Assembly (NCBI GenBank): GCA_016792845.1
Contig: JAEUKH010000004.1
Coordinates: 124,001 to 188,000 of the forward strand
Direction of reading: 5' to 3'
Length of the DNA: 64,000 bases
Source: Myxococcales bacterium
Lineage (GTDB): Bacteria > Myxococcota_A > Polyangia > Polyangiales > Ga0077539
The translations under genes and the position numbers were made by a program. A model generated the notes under the pieces. The model did not search any database, had not been told where the DNA came from, and saw only the letters and a program-made list of their open reading frames with translations. This document shows, one piece after another, positions 19,304 through 27,432 of the stretch (position 1 is its first letter; every line of letters starts with the position of its first letter).

Positions 19304-20596
19304 GTGCTGCGTGGCCATCGTTCGAGGCTCGGTCTGCTCGTCGCGTTGTTTTCGTTCGCCTGCCGACGTCGACCCGAGGCCCGCGACGCCGCGGCCGAGG
19401 CCGACGCCGCCGACGCGCCAGCGACCCGCGACGCTGACCCGGGCCGCGACGCGCCCGCGCCCGACCCCTGCACCCTTACGGGCGTCGAGACCGTCGCGGC
19501 CCTCGACGAGGTTGACGCCTCGGTGAGCCGCTGGGAGGCCCTCGACCGTGTCGGCTCCTGGGCCCTCGCCGTCGACGGCGTCGCGGGCGCGCTGAGGCTC
19601 TGGCAAGGCAGCGCCCCCCGCGGGAGCCTCGCGGTCGGGCTCGAACACAGCGACCCGCGGCTCGGGGTGAGCGACGCGGGGGCTCCGTGGGTCGCGTGGG
19701 TCAGGCACGACATGCAAGGCCGCCGGCACCTCGTGCGGTGGGGGCAGGGCCTCGACCTCGGCTGCGAACAGGCCGAAGGCCGCGACGAAGGCCTCACCCT
19801 CGACGCCGTCGAACTCGGCGGCCGCATCGTCGTCGTGTGGGACGAGGTGGGCCCCGAGCCCGCCGCGGGTCGCATTTTCGTGCAAGCGATCGCCCGCGCG
19901 CAGATGCGTCCGGTGAACGCGCGCGGCGTGGCCGGGCTCTGCCCCGCGCCGCGGCTCCTGTCGCCGCAAGAGCAAGACGCCTCCGACCCGATCATCACCC
20001 GCGTCGGGCCGGGCGCGGCGGTGTTCTGGCTCACCGCCCGCGACGTCGAGACCGGGGCCGGAGAGCACAACGAGACCCTCTCGGATCTCTGGGCCCAAGG
20101 GCTCAACGACCAGGGCGTCGCCGTCGGGCGCGCGCTCCGCATCACCCACGCCGTCGGCCACCGCTTCGGCCTCGCCGCCGCGAGCGCGGGGCCCGAGCGG
20201 GTGTACCTCGCGTGGCGCAACGCGCCCGACAGCGACAGCGAGGCGCGGGGCGACGGGGGCGAGCTGGCCGTCGCGCTGATCGCCGTCGACCGCGGGGCCC
20301 TCACGCGGGTGGTGGCGTCGAGCCTCGTCACGACCCCAGGCGCGGTGCCGAGCGGTGCCCCCGCGGTGCGCGCCGACCGCGAGGGCGCCGCGGTGTTCTG
20401 GCGCGAGCGCCGCGAGGGCGCGGTGGCCACCTTTCGACGCCGCGTCGACCTCGCCGGACGCCCCGAGGGCGCGCCCGTTGCCGTGCCCTCGCTCGGCGAC
20501 GCGCTGCCGCTCCGCGAGGCCCCCGCGGGCGACACCCTCATGACCCTCCAGCGGCGCGAGGGGCGCCTCGTCGCGCGGCGCTTTCGGTGCCGGTAG
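19304..20596 (+). CDS. Putative lipoprotein, possible beta-propeller, unknown function
   Basis: 430 residues. The start MLRGHRSRLGLLVALFSFAC gives a short signal peptide with a Cys at position 20. The lipobox is imperfect, so lipidation is uncertain. An Asp/Ala/Pro/Arg linker follows, then repeated strand-rich segments (WALAVDGVAGALRLWQG, GGRIVVVWDEVGPEPAAGR, RVYLAWRNAPDSDSE, GAAVFWRERREGAVATF) spaced like propeller blades. No catalytic motif is seen. The very short divergent gap with the hydrolase gene suggests a shared control region, but I see no clear promoter. Confidence 0.7.
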   Translation: MLRGHRSRLGLLVALFSFACRRRPEARDAAAEADAADAPATRDADPGRDAPAPDPCTLTGVETVAALDEVDASVSRWEALDRVGSWALAVDGVAGALRLWQGSAPRGSLAVGLEHSDPRLGVSDAGAPWVAWVRHDMQGRRHLVRWGQGLDLGCEQAEGRDEGLTLDAVELGGRIVVVWDEVGPEPAAGRIFVQAIARAQMRPVNARGVAGLCPAPRLLSPQEQDASDPIITRVGPGAAVFWLTARDVETGAGEHNETLSDLWAQGLNDQGVAVGRALRITHAVGHRFGLAAASAGPERVYLAWRNAPDSDSEARGDGGELAVALIAVDRGALTRVVASSLVTTPGAVPSGAPAVRADREGAAVFWRERREGAVATFRRRVDLAGRPEGAPVAVPSLGDALPLREAPAGDTLMTLQRREGRLVARRFRCR

Positions 20597-20708
20597 GAAT
20601 CCGCCCCGAGCCGTCGCGCGCGCTGGGGCTTCGGCGGGCCCTCGGCGCTGCGGGGTGAGCTAGACGATTGCGCAGCCGCGCGAATCTGGTACGACCCCGA
20701 AGACGCCC

Positions 20709-21185
20709 ATGTCGACGACGATTCCGATGACCCCCGAGGGCTTTGCCCGCCTCAAGGCCGAGCTCCAGCACCTCAAGTCTGTTGAGCGGCCCAAGATCAT
20801 CGCCGAGGTCGCCACCGCCCGCGAGCACGGCGACCTCCGTGAGAACGCCGAGTACCACGCCGCCCGCGAGAAGCACGGCTTCATCGAGGGGCGCATCGAG
20901 GTGCTCGAAGGCACCCTCGGCCGCGCCGAGGTCATCGACCCGTCGAAGTTCTCGGGCACCCGCATCGCCTTCGGTGCGCGGGTGAAGCTCCTCGACGCCG
21001 ACAACGGCAAAGAGACCACCTACCAGATCGTGGGGCCCGAAGAGGCCGACCTCGACCGCGGCAGCATCTCGGTCAACTCGCCCCTCGCCAAGCAGCTCAT
21101 CGGCCGCGAAGAGGGCGACGAGGTCACCGTCAAGACCCCCGGCGGCTCGAAGGTCTACGAGGTCGTCTCGGTCACCTGGGGCTGA
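20709..21185 (+). CDS. greA: Transcription elongation factor GreA
   Basis: 158 residues, the standard length. GreA enters the RNA polymerase secondary channel and stimulates cleavage of backtracked RNA. The N-terminal coiled coil carries the acidic tip in [16 protein letters not shown]. The C-terminal FKBP-like domain includes [32 protein letters not shown], which closely follows the GreA consensus. The start [12 protein letters not shown] is conserved in form. recG follows 45 bases downstream in the same direction. Confidence 0.97.
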   Translation: MSTTIPMTPEGFARLKAELQHLKSVERPKIIAEVATAREHGDLRENAEYHAAREKHGFIEGRIEVLEGTLGRAEVIDPSKFSGTRIAFGARVKLLDADNGKETTYQIVGPEEADLDRGSISVNSPLAKQLIGREEGDEVTVKTPGGSKVYEVVSVTWG

Positions 21186-21230
21186 GCCCCTCCCGCGCCT
21201 CGACCCACCCTCTCCCCCTGCGCTGACGCG

Positions 21231-23387
21231 ATGCCCAAGGCGCCCCCCGCGGTCACCACCCTCGACCTCCAAGACCAGCCCGTCGACGTGCTCAAGAACG
21301 TCGGGTCGCAGGTCGCCGCGATGCTGCGCGCGCACGGCGTGCTCACCGTCGCCGACGTCTTGGCCATCACCCCGCGTCGCTACCTCGACCTCCGCGACGC
21401 CGACGACTGGCGACGGGTACGCCACGGCGCGCCCGGCACCCTGCTCTCGGTCGAGGGCGTCGTGCGCGACCTCCGCTGGGCTGGCACACCGCGGGCCCGT
21501 CGGCTCCTCGTCGCGCTCGAAGAGCCCCGCGGCACCACCACGCTCCGGTGCGTGTGGTTTCACGCCAAGCCCGGCATGGCCGCGCGCTTCGCCATCGGCA
21601 CGACGGTGAAGGTCACCGGCGCGCTCCACCGAGGCCCCACCGGGCCCGAGCTCGTTCAGCCCAAGGTCGTGGCCCCTGGCACCCGGAGCGTCGCCATCGA
21701 GCCCGTCTACCCCGGCATCGGCGCCATCGCCCCGGGCACCGTCGGGCGCATCGTCGCCGCCGCCGTCGCGCTCAGCAACGCCTGGGCTGACCCGGTGCCC
21801 GCCGCCGCGGCCGCGCGGCTGAAGCTCCTCTCGCCCGGCGCGGCCTTTCGGCTCTTGCACCAGCCCGATGCGAAGGTCGACCCCGCCGCCCTCAAGGCCC
21901 TCGCGGCGGGCACGAGCGAGGCCCACCGACGGCTCGGGTTTGAAGAGCTCCTCACCCTCAACACGGCCCTTGAGCGGGCGCGCCTCCAGGCCGGCGGGGC
22001 CCGCGCCTTCGCCGTCGACGCTGGGGCGGTCTCGGCGGTCGAAGCCCGCCTCGGCATCACCCTTACCCAGGGGCAACGAGACGCCATCGGGGTGCTCTTC
22101 GACGACCTCGCGCGCAGCGCGCCGATGCGGCGGCTCCTGGTCGGTGACGTGGGCTCGGGCAAGACCGCCGTGGCCCTCGCCGCGAGCCGCGCCGTGGTCA
22201 GGGCCGGGGGCTCGGTGGTCTGGCTCTGCCCGACCACGCTGGTGGCCGAGCAGCACGCCCGCACCGTCGAGCGCGGCCTCGGCGGCGAAGGAGGGCCCGT
22301 GGCGGTGCTCCTCGGCAGCGCCACCGCCCGCGCGCGCAAGCACGCCGAGACGGTGATCTCGCAGGGTCTCGTGCGCGTGGTGGTGGGCACCCACACGCTG
22401 CTCGAACGGGCGATGATCCCGCCCGACGTGGGCCTCGTGGTGATCGACGAGCAGCACCGGTTCGGGGTCGCCCAGCGCCTCGCCATGGTGGCCGGTCGCG
22501 CGCCCTCGCCGCACCTCCTCGTGGTGTCGGCGACGCCCATCCCGCGCACCCTCGCGCTCGCGCAGTACGGCGACCTCGACCTGGTCACCCTCTACGAGCG
22601 CCCCGCGGGTCGGCAGGCGGTCACCACCCGGGTGGTGGCTCCCGACGATCGGGCCCTCGTCGTGCGAACCATCGCCCGCGCCCTCGACGCAGAGGGGCGG
22701 GTGTTCGTGGTGGTTCCGCGCATCGACGCGCCGACGCAGCGTGATGACGACGGCGACGGCGACGACCCGCGACCCCTCGCCAAGACCCACATCGCCGAGG
22801 CGCGCGGGTGGCTCGAAGCCGCCTTCGGAGACGCCCGGCTCACGGTGCTCCACGGCCGCATGGCCGCCGACGCGCAGCACGCCGCCCTCGACGCCTTCCG
22901 CCGCGGCGCGACGCCGATCCTCCTCGGCACCACCGTGGTCGAGGTGGGCCTCGACGTGCCCGAGGCCAACCTCATGGTGGTGCTCGGGGCCGAGCACTTC
23001 GGAGTCGCCCAGCTCCATCAGCTCCGCGGTCGCGTGGGCCGGGGCGGGCAGCGGGCCGCGTGCCTCCTCGTGCCCGAGGCGTCGAGCCCCGAGGGCGACG
23101 CGCGGCTCGCCGAGGTGGCCGCCCACGCCGACGGGTTCGCCCTCGCCGAGCGCGACCTCGCCCGACGCGGCGCCGGCGAGTGGTTCGGGGCCGCCCAATC
23201 GGGCGCCGACACCTCGCTCCGCTTCGCAGACCCCGTGCGCGACGCCGACCTCGGGGCCGCCGCCCGGACCCTGGCCGCCGAGCTCGTCGCCGCCGACCCG
23301 CGGCTCGCCCAACACGGCGCCCTCGGCCGCGCGGTGCAGCGCATGCTCAAGCGCGGGGCCGCGCCGGTCGGCGAAGAGGCCGGGTGA
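21231..23387 (+). CDS. recG: ATP-dependent DNA helicase RecG
   Basis: 718 residues. RecG remodels stalled forks and branched DNA. The N-terminal wedge/OB domain spans roughly residues 60-170 (LLSVEGVVRDLRW, VKVTGALHRGPTGPELVQPK). The helicase core has Walker A GDVGSGKTAVAL, motif II VVIDEQHRFGVAQR (the DEQH form specific to RecG), motif III SATPIPRTLAL and motif VI GRVGRGGQRAACLL. Length and motif order match the family. The stop overlaps the GTG start of the sulfatase gene (GTGA), so these are co-translated. Confidence 0.96.
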   Translation: MPKAPPAVTTLDLQDQPVDVLKNVGSQVAAMLRAHGVLTVADVLAITPRRYLDLRDADDWRRVRHGAPGTLLSVEGVVRDLRWAGTPRARRLLVALEEPRGTTTLRCVWFHAKPGMAARFAIGTTVKVTGALHRGPTGPELVQPKVVAPGTRSVAIEPVYPGIGAIAPGTVGRIVAAAVALSNAWADPVPAAAAARLKLLSPGAAFRLLHQPDAKVDPAALKALAAGTSEAHRRLGFEELLTLNTALERARLQAGGARAFAVDAGAVSAVEARLGITLTQGQRDAIGVLFDDLARSAPMRRLLVGDVGSGKTAVALAASRAVVRAGGSVVWLCPTTLVAEQHARTVERGLGGEGGPVAVLLGSATARARKHAETVISQGLVRVVVGTHTLLERAMIPPDVGLVVIDEQHRFGVAQRLAMVAGRAPSPHLLVVSATPIPRTLALAQYGDLDLVTLYERPAGRQAVTTRVVAPDDRALVVRTIARALDAEGRVFVVVPRIDAPTQRDDDGDGDDPRPLAKTHIAEARGWLEAAFGDARLTVLHGRMAADAQHAALDAFRRGATPILLGTTVVEVGLDVPEANLMVVLGAEHFGVAQLHQLRGRVGRGGQRAACLLVPEASSPEGDARLAEVAAHADGFALAERDLARRGAGEWFGAAQSGADTSLRFADPVRDADLGAAARTLAAELVAADPRLAQHGALGRAVQRMLKRGAAPVGEEAG

Positions 23388-26161
23388 AGCCCGAGACCCT
23401 CGCGCCGTGGCTCGCCGCGGGCGCCCTCGTCGGCGGGGTCGACGCGGCGCTGGTCTACCTCCGCGCCCACGCGCCCCGGGCCTCGCTCACGGCCCTCTGC
23501 CTCGACCTCGCGGCGGCCCTCGCGCTGGCCCTGGTCGTCGCGGCCCTCAACGCCGTGGCGGCCCGACACCGCGCCCTGCGGGCCCTCACCGCGGGCCTCG
23601 TCGGGCTCGTCTCGGGCCTCGCGCTCTTCTCGGGCTCGGGCCTCGCGCGGCTCCACTTGACGCGCCCCCTCGTGCTCGCCGCGACCCTCGGCCTCGCGGC
23701 GCTGGGGTGGTTCACCGCGACCCTGCCGCCCTCTCGGGGGCCCTCTCGGGGGCTCTTCGGCGTGGGCGCGGCGCTGGTGTACGCCGTCCACGCGACGGTG
23801 CTCGTGCGGCAGTATCCGCTCTTGCACGGGCTCCTCGCGGCGGCCGCGGTCTGGGCCCTCTCGGGCGCGCTCCGGGGCGCCTCGCTCGGGGCGTCGCGGG
23901 TCGTCGGGCTCGGCCTCGCGGCCCTCGCGCTCGGGGCGTGGGGCTTCGCGCCGATGAGCGTCCGCGGGGCCCTGCGTCGCGCGCCGGTGGCCCAGTACCC
24001 TGCGCTCGCGCTCGGCGCCCTCTGGCCGACGTCGCGGGTCGAGGCCGCCCAGGCCCGGGCCACCTGGGGCGGGGGGCCGCCGCTCCCGCTCGCGGGGCGC
24101 GACGTGGTGCTGGTCACCATCGACGCCCTCCGGGCCGACCGGCTCGCCCGCATCGGAGGGCGCACGGTGATGCCCACCCTCGACGGCCTCGCCGCCCGCG
24201 GCGCGCTCTTCACCCACGCCTGGTGCACGACCCCGCACACGTCGTACTCGCTCGCGTCGATCATGCTCGGCACCCACGCCCGGGCGGTGATGGCCCTCTC
24301 TGACGGCCCCCGTCGGCGCGAGACCCTCGGAGACTTCATGCGCGGCGCGGGCTACGAGACCGCGGCGTTCTACCCGCCCGCGGTCTTCGCCGTCGACGGC
24401 GACCGCTTCGCCGACCTGAGGGCCCGGCACTTCGGCTTCGGACACGACGAGGTCGACTACCGCTCGGGCCACGACCGCGCCGAGGCCGTGTCGCGCTGGC
24501 TCGACGCCCGCGGGGCCTCGCAGCGGGTGTTCGTGTGGGTCCACCTCTTCGAGCCCCACGAGCCCTACGAGCGCCACCCCGGGGTCACCCGCGGAGACAG
24601 CCCAGAGGCCCGCTACGACGGCGAGTGCGACGTGGCCGACCGGGCCATCCGGCGGCTCCGCGAGGTCTTCGACGCCCATCACCGCGCCCCCGCGTGGATC
24701 GTCACCGCCGACCACGGCGAGGAGTTCAACGACCACGGCGGCACCTTCCACGGCACCACCGTGTACGACGAGCAGATCAGGGTGCCCTTGGTGATCGCCC
24801 TCGACGGCGTCGCGCCGCGGGTCATCGACGCCCCGGTGAGCCACGTCGACCTCGTGCCCACGGTGCTCGCAGGGGTGGGCCTCGCCCGACCGCCCAGGCT
24901 CCGCGGGCTCGACCTCGGCGGCGTCATCCAGGGGCGCCCCCTCGGGGCCGACGTCTTCGCCGCCACCGGGAGCCTCCGGGCCGTCATGCGCGACCGCCTC
25001 AAGCTCATCGTCGACGAGCGCGACGACACCCTCGAACTCTTCGACCTCAGCGCCGACCCCCGCGAGCGGCAGAACCTCACCGACCAGCACCCCGACCTCG
25101 CCCGCGCCCTCAGGGCCCGCGTCGCGGGCTGGGAGGCCGAACACGCCCGCTTCGACGCCGAGGCCGACCGCGGGGCCGCGATGGCCGTTCCCGAGGCGCT
25201 CCTCGAAGCCGAACAGGGGGCGGTGTCGGCCGCGCCGCGGGTGGTGCCCGCCCTCTCTGACCCGCGCGGCGCCGTACGCCTTCGGGCCGCCCGGGCGCTC
25301 GGCGACCTCGGAGACGCCCGCCCCGAGATCGTCGCGGCCCTCACCGCGCTCGCCGCCCGCGGCGCGCCCGCCGTCGCCGACGAGGCCGTGAGCGCCCTCG
25401 GGCTCCTCGGGGTCGTCTCGGTTACCCCGCGCCTCGCGGCCCTCCACGCCGCCGCCCCGCCCGCGAGCCCCATGCGCTTCCGCACGGCCTTGGGGCTCGC
25501 CCGCTGCCGCGACCCCCGTGGCGTCGCGACCCTCGCCGCCGCCGTCACCGCCGACGAGACCCCCGACCACGACGTCGACCGCGCCGTCGCCGCACTGCGC
25601 CTCTTGCGCGACCCGAGCACCCGCCCGCTGTGGGAGCGCCTCCTCGCACACCCGCGCCTCTCGCCCGCCGCCGCCGAGGCCCTGGGCGAGCTCGGCGATC
25701 GCCGGGCCGTAGAGGCCCTTTCTGGGGCCCTGAGCGCCACGCCCTACCCCCTGACTCGTTCGGCCGCCGCGCGGGCCCTGGTGAGGCTTGAGAGCCCCTT
25801 CGCGGCCGCGTGGGTTTCCGCCCACCCGAGCGCGCCCTTGGCCGAGCCGGTGGCGGTGATGACCGAGCTCGGGCTTGTGGGGCGTGCGATCCGCGGGCGG
25901 GTGGGGCCGATGGCGTGGCCGGCCGAGCGCCTCCGGGTGGTGACGCTCTCGGGGCGCGGCGCTGCGCGGGTGAGCGCGCTGGGTCTGCGGGTCGAGAGCC
26001 CTGGCGAGGGGAGCCTTCGGTGCGAGGGCTGGCCGGCGATGGCGCTGCGCCGGGGCACCGTCGAGGTGCTGTCGGCGGCGGGTGTTCCGCGTCGTTCGCC
26101 GCGACAGGTTCGGTGTGAGAGCGCGCACTCGGTCAGGGTGTTGGCCGTCTCGGTCTGGTGA
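23384..26161 (+). CDS. Membrane-anchored sulfatase-like hydrolase with C-terminal HEAT repeats
   Basis: 925 residues from the GTG at 23384, overlapping the recG stop. The first ~220 residues contain about five hydrophobic membrane segments. The alkaline-phosphatase-superfamily core follows: VVLVTIDALRADRL carries the first metal Asp, CTTPHTSYSLASIMLG holds the nucleophile region, and TADHGEEFNDHGGTFHG holds the second metal cluster. The CxPxR formylglycine motif is absent, so a Thr or Ser nucleophile as in phosphoglycerol transferases is more likely than a true sulfatase. From about residue 625 the chain becomes HEAT-like (VPALSDPRGAVRLRAARALGDLG). The membrane-enzyme-HEAT fusion is unusual. 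Confidence 0.85.
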   Translation: MKPETLAPWLAAGALVGGVDAALVYLRAHAPRASLTALCLDLAAALALALVVAALNAVAARHRALRALTAGLVGLVSGLALFSGSGLARLHLTRPLVLAATLGLAALGWFTATLPPSRGPSRGLFGVGAALVYAVHATVLVRQYPLLHGLLAAAAVWALSGALRGASLGASRVVGLGLAALALGAWGFAPMSVRGALRRAPVAQYPALALGALWPTSRVEAAQARATWGGGPPLPLAGRDVVLVTIDALRADRLARIGGRTVMPTLDGLAARGALFTHAWCTTPHTSYSLASIMLGTHARAVMALSDGPRRRETLGDFMRGAGYETAAFYPPAVFAVDGDRFADLRARHFGFGHDEVDYRSGHDRAEAVSRWLDARGASQRVFVWVHLFEPHEPYERHPGVTRGDSPEARYDGECDVADRAIRRLREVFDAHHRAPAWIVTADHGEEFNDHGGTFHGTTVYDEQIRVPLVIALDGVAPRVIDAPVSHVDLVPTVLAGVGLARPPRLRGLDLGGVIQGRPLGADVFAATGSLRAVMRDRLKLIVDERDDTLELFDLSADPRERQNLTDQHPDLARALRARVAGWEAEHARFDAEADRGAAMAVPEALLEAEQGAVSAAPRVVPALSDPRGAVRLRAARALGDLGDARPEIVAALTALAARGAPAVADEAVSALGLLGVVSVTPRLAALHAAAPPASPMRFRTALGLARCRDPRGVATLAAAVTADETPDHDVDRAVAALRLLRDPSTRPLWERLLAHPRLSPAAAEALGELGDRRAVEALSGALSATPYPLTRSAAARALVRLESPFAAAWVSAHPSAPLAEPVAVMTELGLVGRAIRGRVGPMAWPAERLRVVTLSGRGAARVSALGLRVESPGEGSLRCEGWPAMALRRGTVEVLSAAGVPRRSPRQVRCESAHSVRVLAVSVW

Positions 26162-26185
26162 GCGAGGCAGTCGGTCTTGGGAGCC

Positions 26186-26315
26186 GGTCAGGGCGGGGGG
26201 CCGTGTCGGTCAGGGCGGGGGGCCGTGTCGGTCGGGCGGGGGGCCGCGTCGGTCGGGCGGGAGGCCGTGTCGGTCAGGGGCGGGGGCCGTGTCGGTCAGG
26301 GGCGGCGGGCGCGTC
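26186..26315 (+). repeat. G-rich tandem repeat, six units of 21-22 bp
   Basis: Six imperfect units of the form GGTCAGGGCGGGGGGCCGTGTC start at 26186, 26208, 26230, 26251, 26272 and 26294. Units 1 and 2 are identical. They fill most of the gap between the convergent sulfatase and basic-tailed genes. The plus strand has repeated G runs that could form quadruplexes. Confidence 0.9.
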
Positions 26316-26326
26316 GGTCGCAGCGC

Positions 26327-27244
26327 TCAGGCCGGTGTGGGACGCGCGCGCTTGCGGCTCGGAAGGTCGAGCCCGCGGATGAGGGTGGGGGTGACCAGCA
26401 AGAGCAAGCCCGTCTGCCCGATCTCGCGCGCCTCGGCGAGGCGATCCCAGAGCACCCGCATCGCGAACTGGAGGCGGCCTTCGAGGAGGTTGATCTCGGG
26501 CGAGTCGCGGTCGAGCTGGGCGGGCGCGGCTTTGCTCCCGAGGCGCTGCGAGAGCGTCGCGGCTTCGGCCTTGAGCTTCGCGACGAGGGCGGCGTCGACC
26601 CGGTGGAAGCCCAGCGGGAGGTTGTACGGGTTGTGCCGCACCCACTGATCGAGCAGCTCGCAGAGGGCCACCGCGGCGGTGAGCTCGGGGTCGTCGCCCT
26701 CATCGTGAGAGAGCGCCTCGTCGACGAGGGTGCGCGGCACGGCGAGGCTGCCCGCGGCGGCCCGGGCCCGTCGGCGCGCTTCATCGACGCTACGGCGCAA
26801 GGCGCTCCGCGCGTCGGCGAGGGCCAGGGCCCCTTGGAGGTCGGGCTTGAGCTGTTGCCCGTCGAGGGCGGCCCCGAGGAGCATCAAGCAATCGAGAAAC
26901 CACCGCGCCGGGAGCATCACCTCGGCCGCGTCGAGCTCGGCCCTCGCGCCGTCGAGGCTCCGGGCCCAGACCATGGCGTCGCGGAAGGTGGTCTTCGCGC
27001 GGGTGTTGCTGCCGCGGCTCCGGCACCGCGCGTCGTCGTGGTGGGCGACGAGCTGGGCGACGGTGACCGGGTCGAGGGCGGCGAAGCGCCCCCTGAGGGC
27101 CCCGAGCTGTGCGAGGGCCGCCGAGAGGGCGTCGAGCTGCGCGGGAGCCTCGCGGGTGCGGGCTTTTTTCTTCGCGCTCGCCTTCGGCTTGGTCGTTTTG
27201 CGGGGGCTTGTTCGAGTCGAAACCGATTTCTTCGCCTTGGCCAT
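26327..27244 (-). CDS. Basic-tailed helical protein of unknown function
   Basis: 305 residues. The first ~33 are Lys/Ser/Thr/Arg/Ala-rich (MAKAKKSVSTRTSPRKTTKP), like a histone H1 or nucleic-acid-binding tail. The remainder is predicted helical with no Cys-rich or catalytic motif; recognisable segments are FRDAMVWARSLDGARAEL and VRHNPYNLPLGFHRVDAALVAKL. I do not recognise the family. It is the first gene after the retron reverse transcriptase on the same strand, 188 bases downstream. Membership in that operon is possible but not shown. Confidence 0.75.
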   Translation of the reverse strand: MAKAKKSVSTRTSPRKTTKPKASAKKKARTREAPAQLDALSAALAQLGALRGRFAALDPVTVAQLVAHHDDARCRSRGSNTRAKTTFRDAMVWARSLDGARAELDAAEVMLPARWFLDCLMLLGAALDGQQLKPDLQGALALADARSALRRSVDEARRRARAAAGSLAVPRTLVDEALSHDEGDDPELTAAVALCELLDQWVRHNPYNLPLGFHRVDAALVAKLKAEAATLSQRLGSKAAPAQLDRDSPEINLLEGRLQFAMRVLWDRLAEAREIGQTGLLLLVTPTLIRGLDLPSRKRARPTPA

Positions 27245-27432
27245 AGCGACCGAGGGTACCGACCCAAGCCTCTGCTCTGCAAGGGGCGCTGAGTGACCGC
27301 GGGGCCCCAGCGCCGTGCGGGGGGTGAGGCCGACTCGGCGCCGCGAACGCGCCTCGCTCGGCGTGATCTCAGCCCGCGGGTGAGGTCGCTCGGAGGCTGT
27401 AGGGCCGTGACGCGTGCGCGCGAGGGCCCGCG
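27245..27432. other. Non-coding gap downstream of retron RT
   Basis: 188 bases between the RT stop and the basic-tailed gene start. I see no convincing gene, promoter or T-run terminator. Confidence 0.5.

Noticed and set aside
20538..23315. 925-residue minus-strand open frame
   Set aside because: It lies opposite greA and recG, whose motifs are certain, and its composition is that of a GC shadow.
23018..26128. 1036-residue minus-strand open frame
   Set aside because: It is antisense to recG and the sulfatase gene, has Arg/Gly/Glu-rich low-complexity composition and no motif. High GC creates such shadow frames.
26186..26315. CRISPR array
   Set aside because: Units are contiguous 21-22 bp tandem repeats with no unique spacers, and no cas genes are near.
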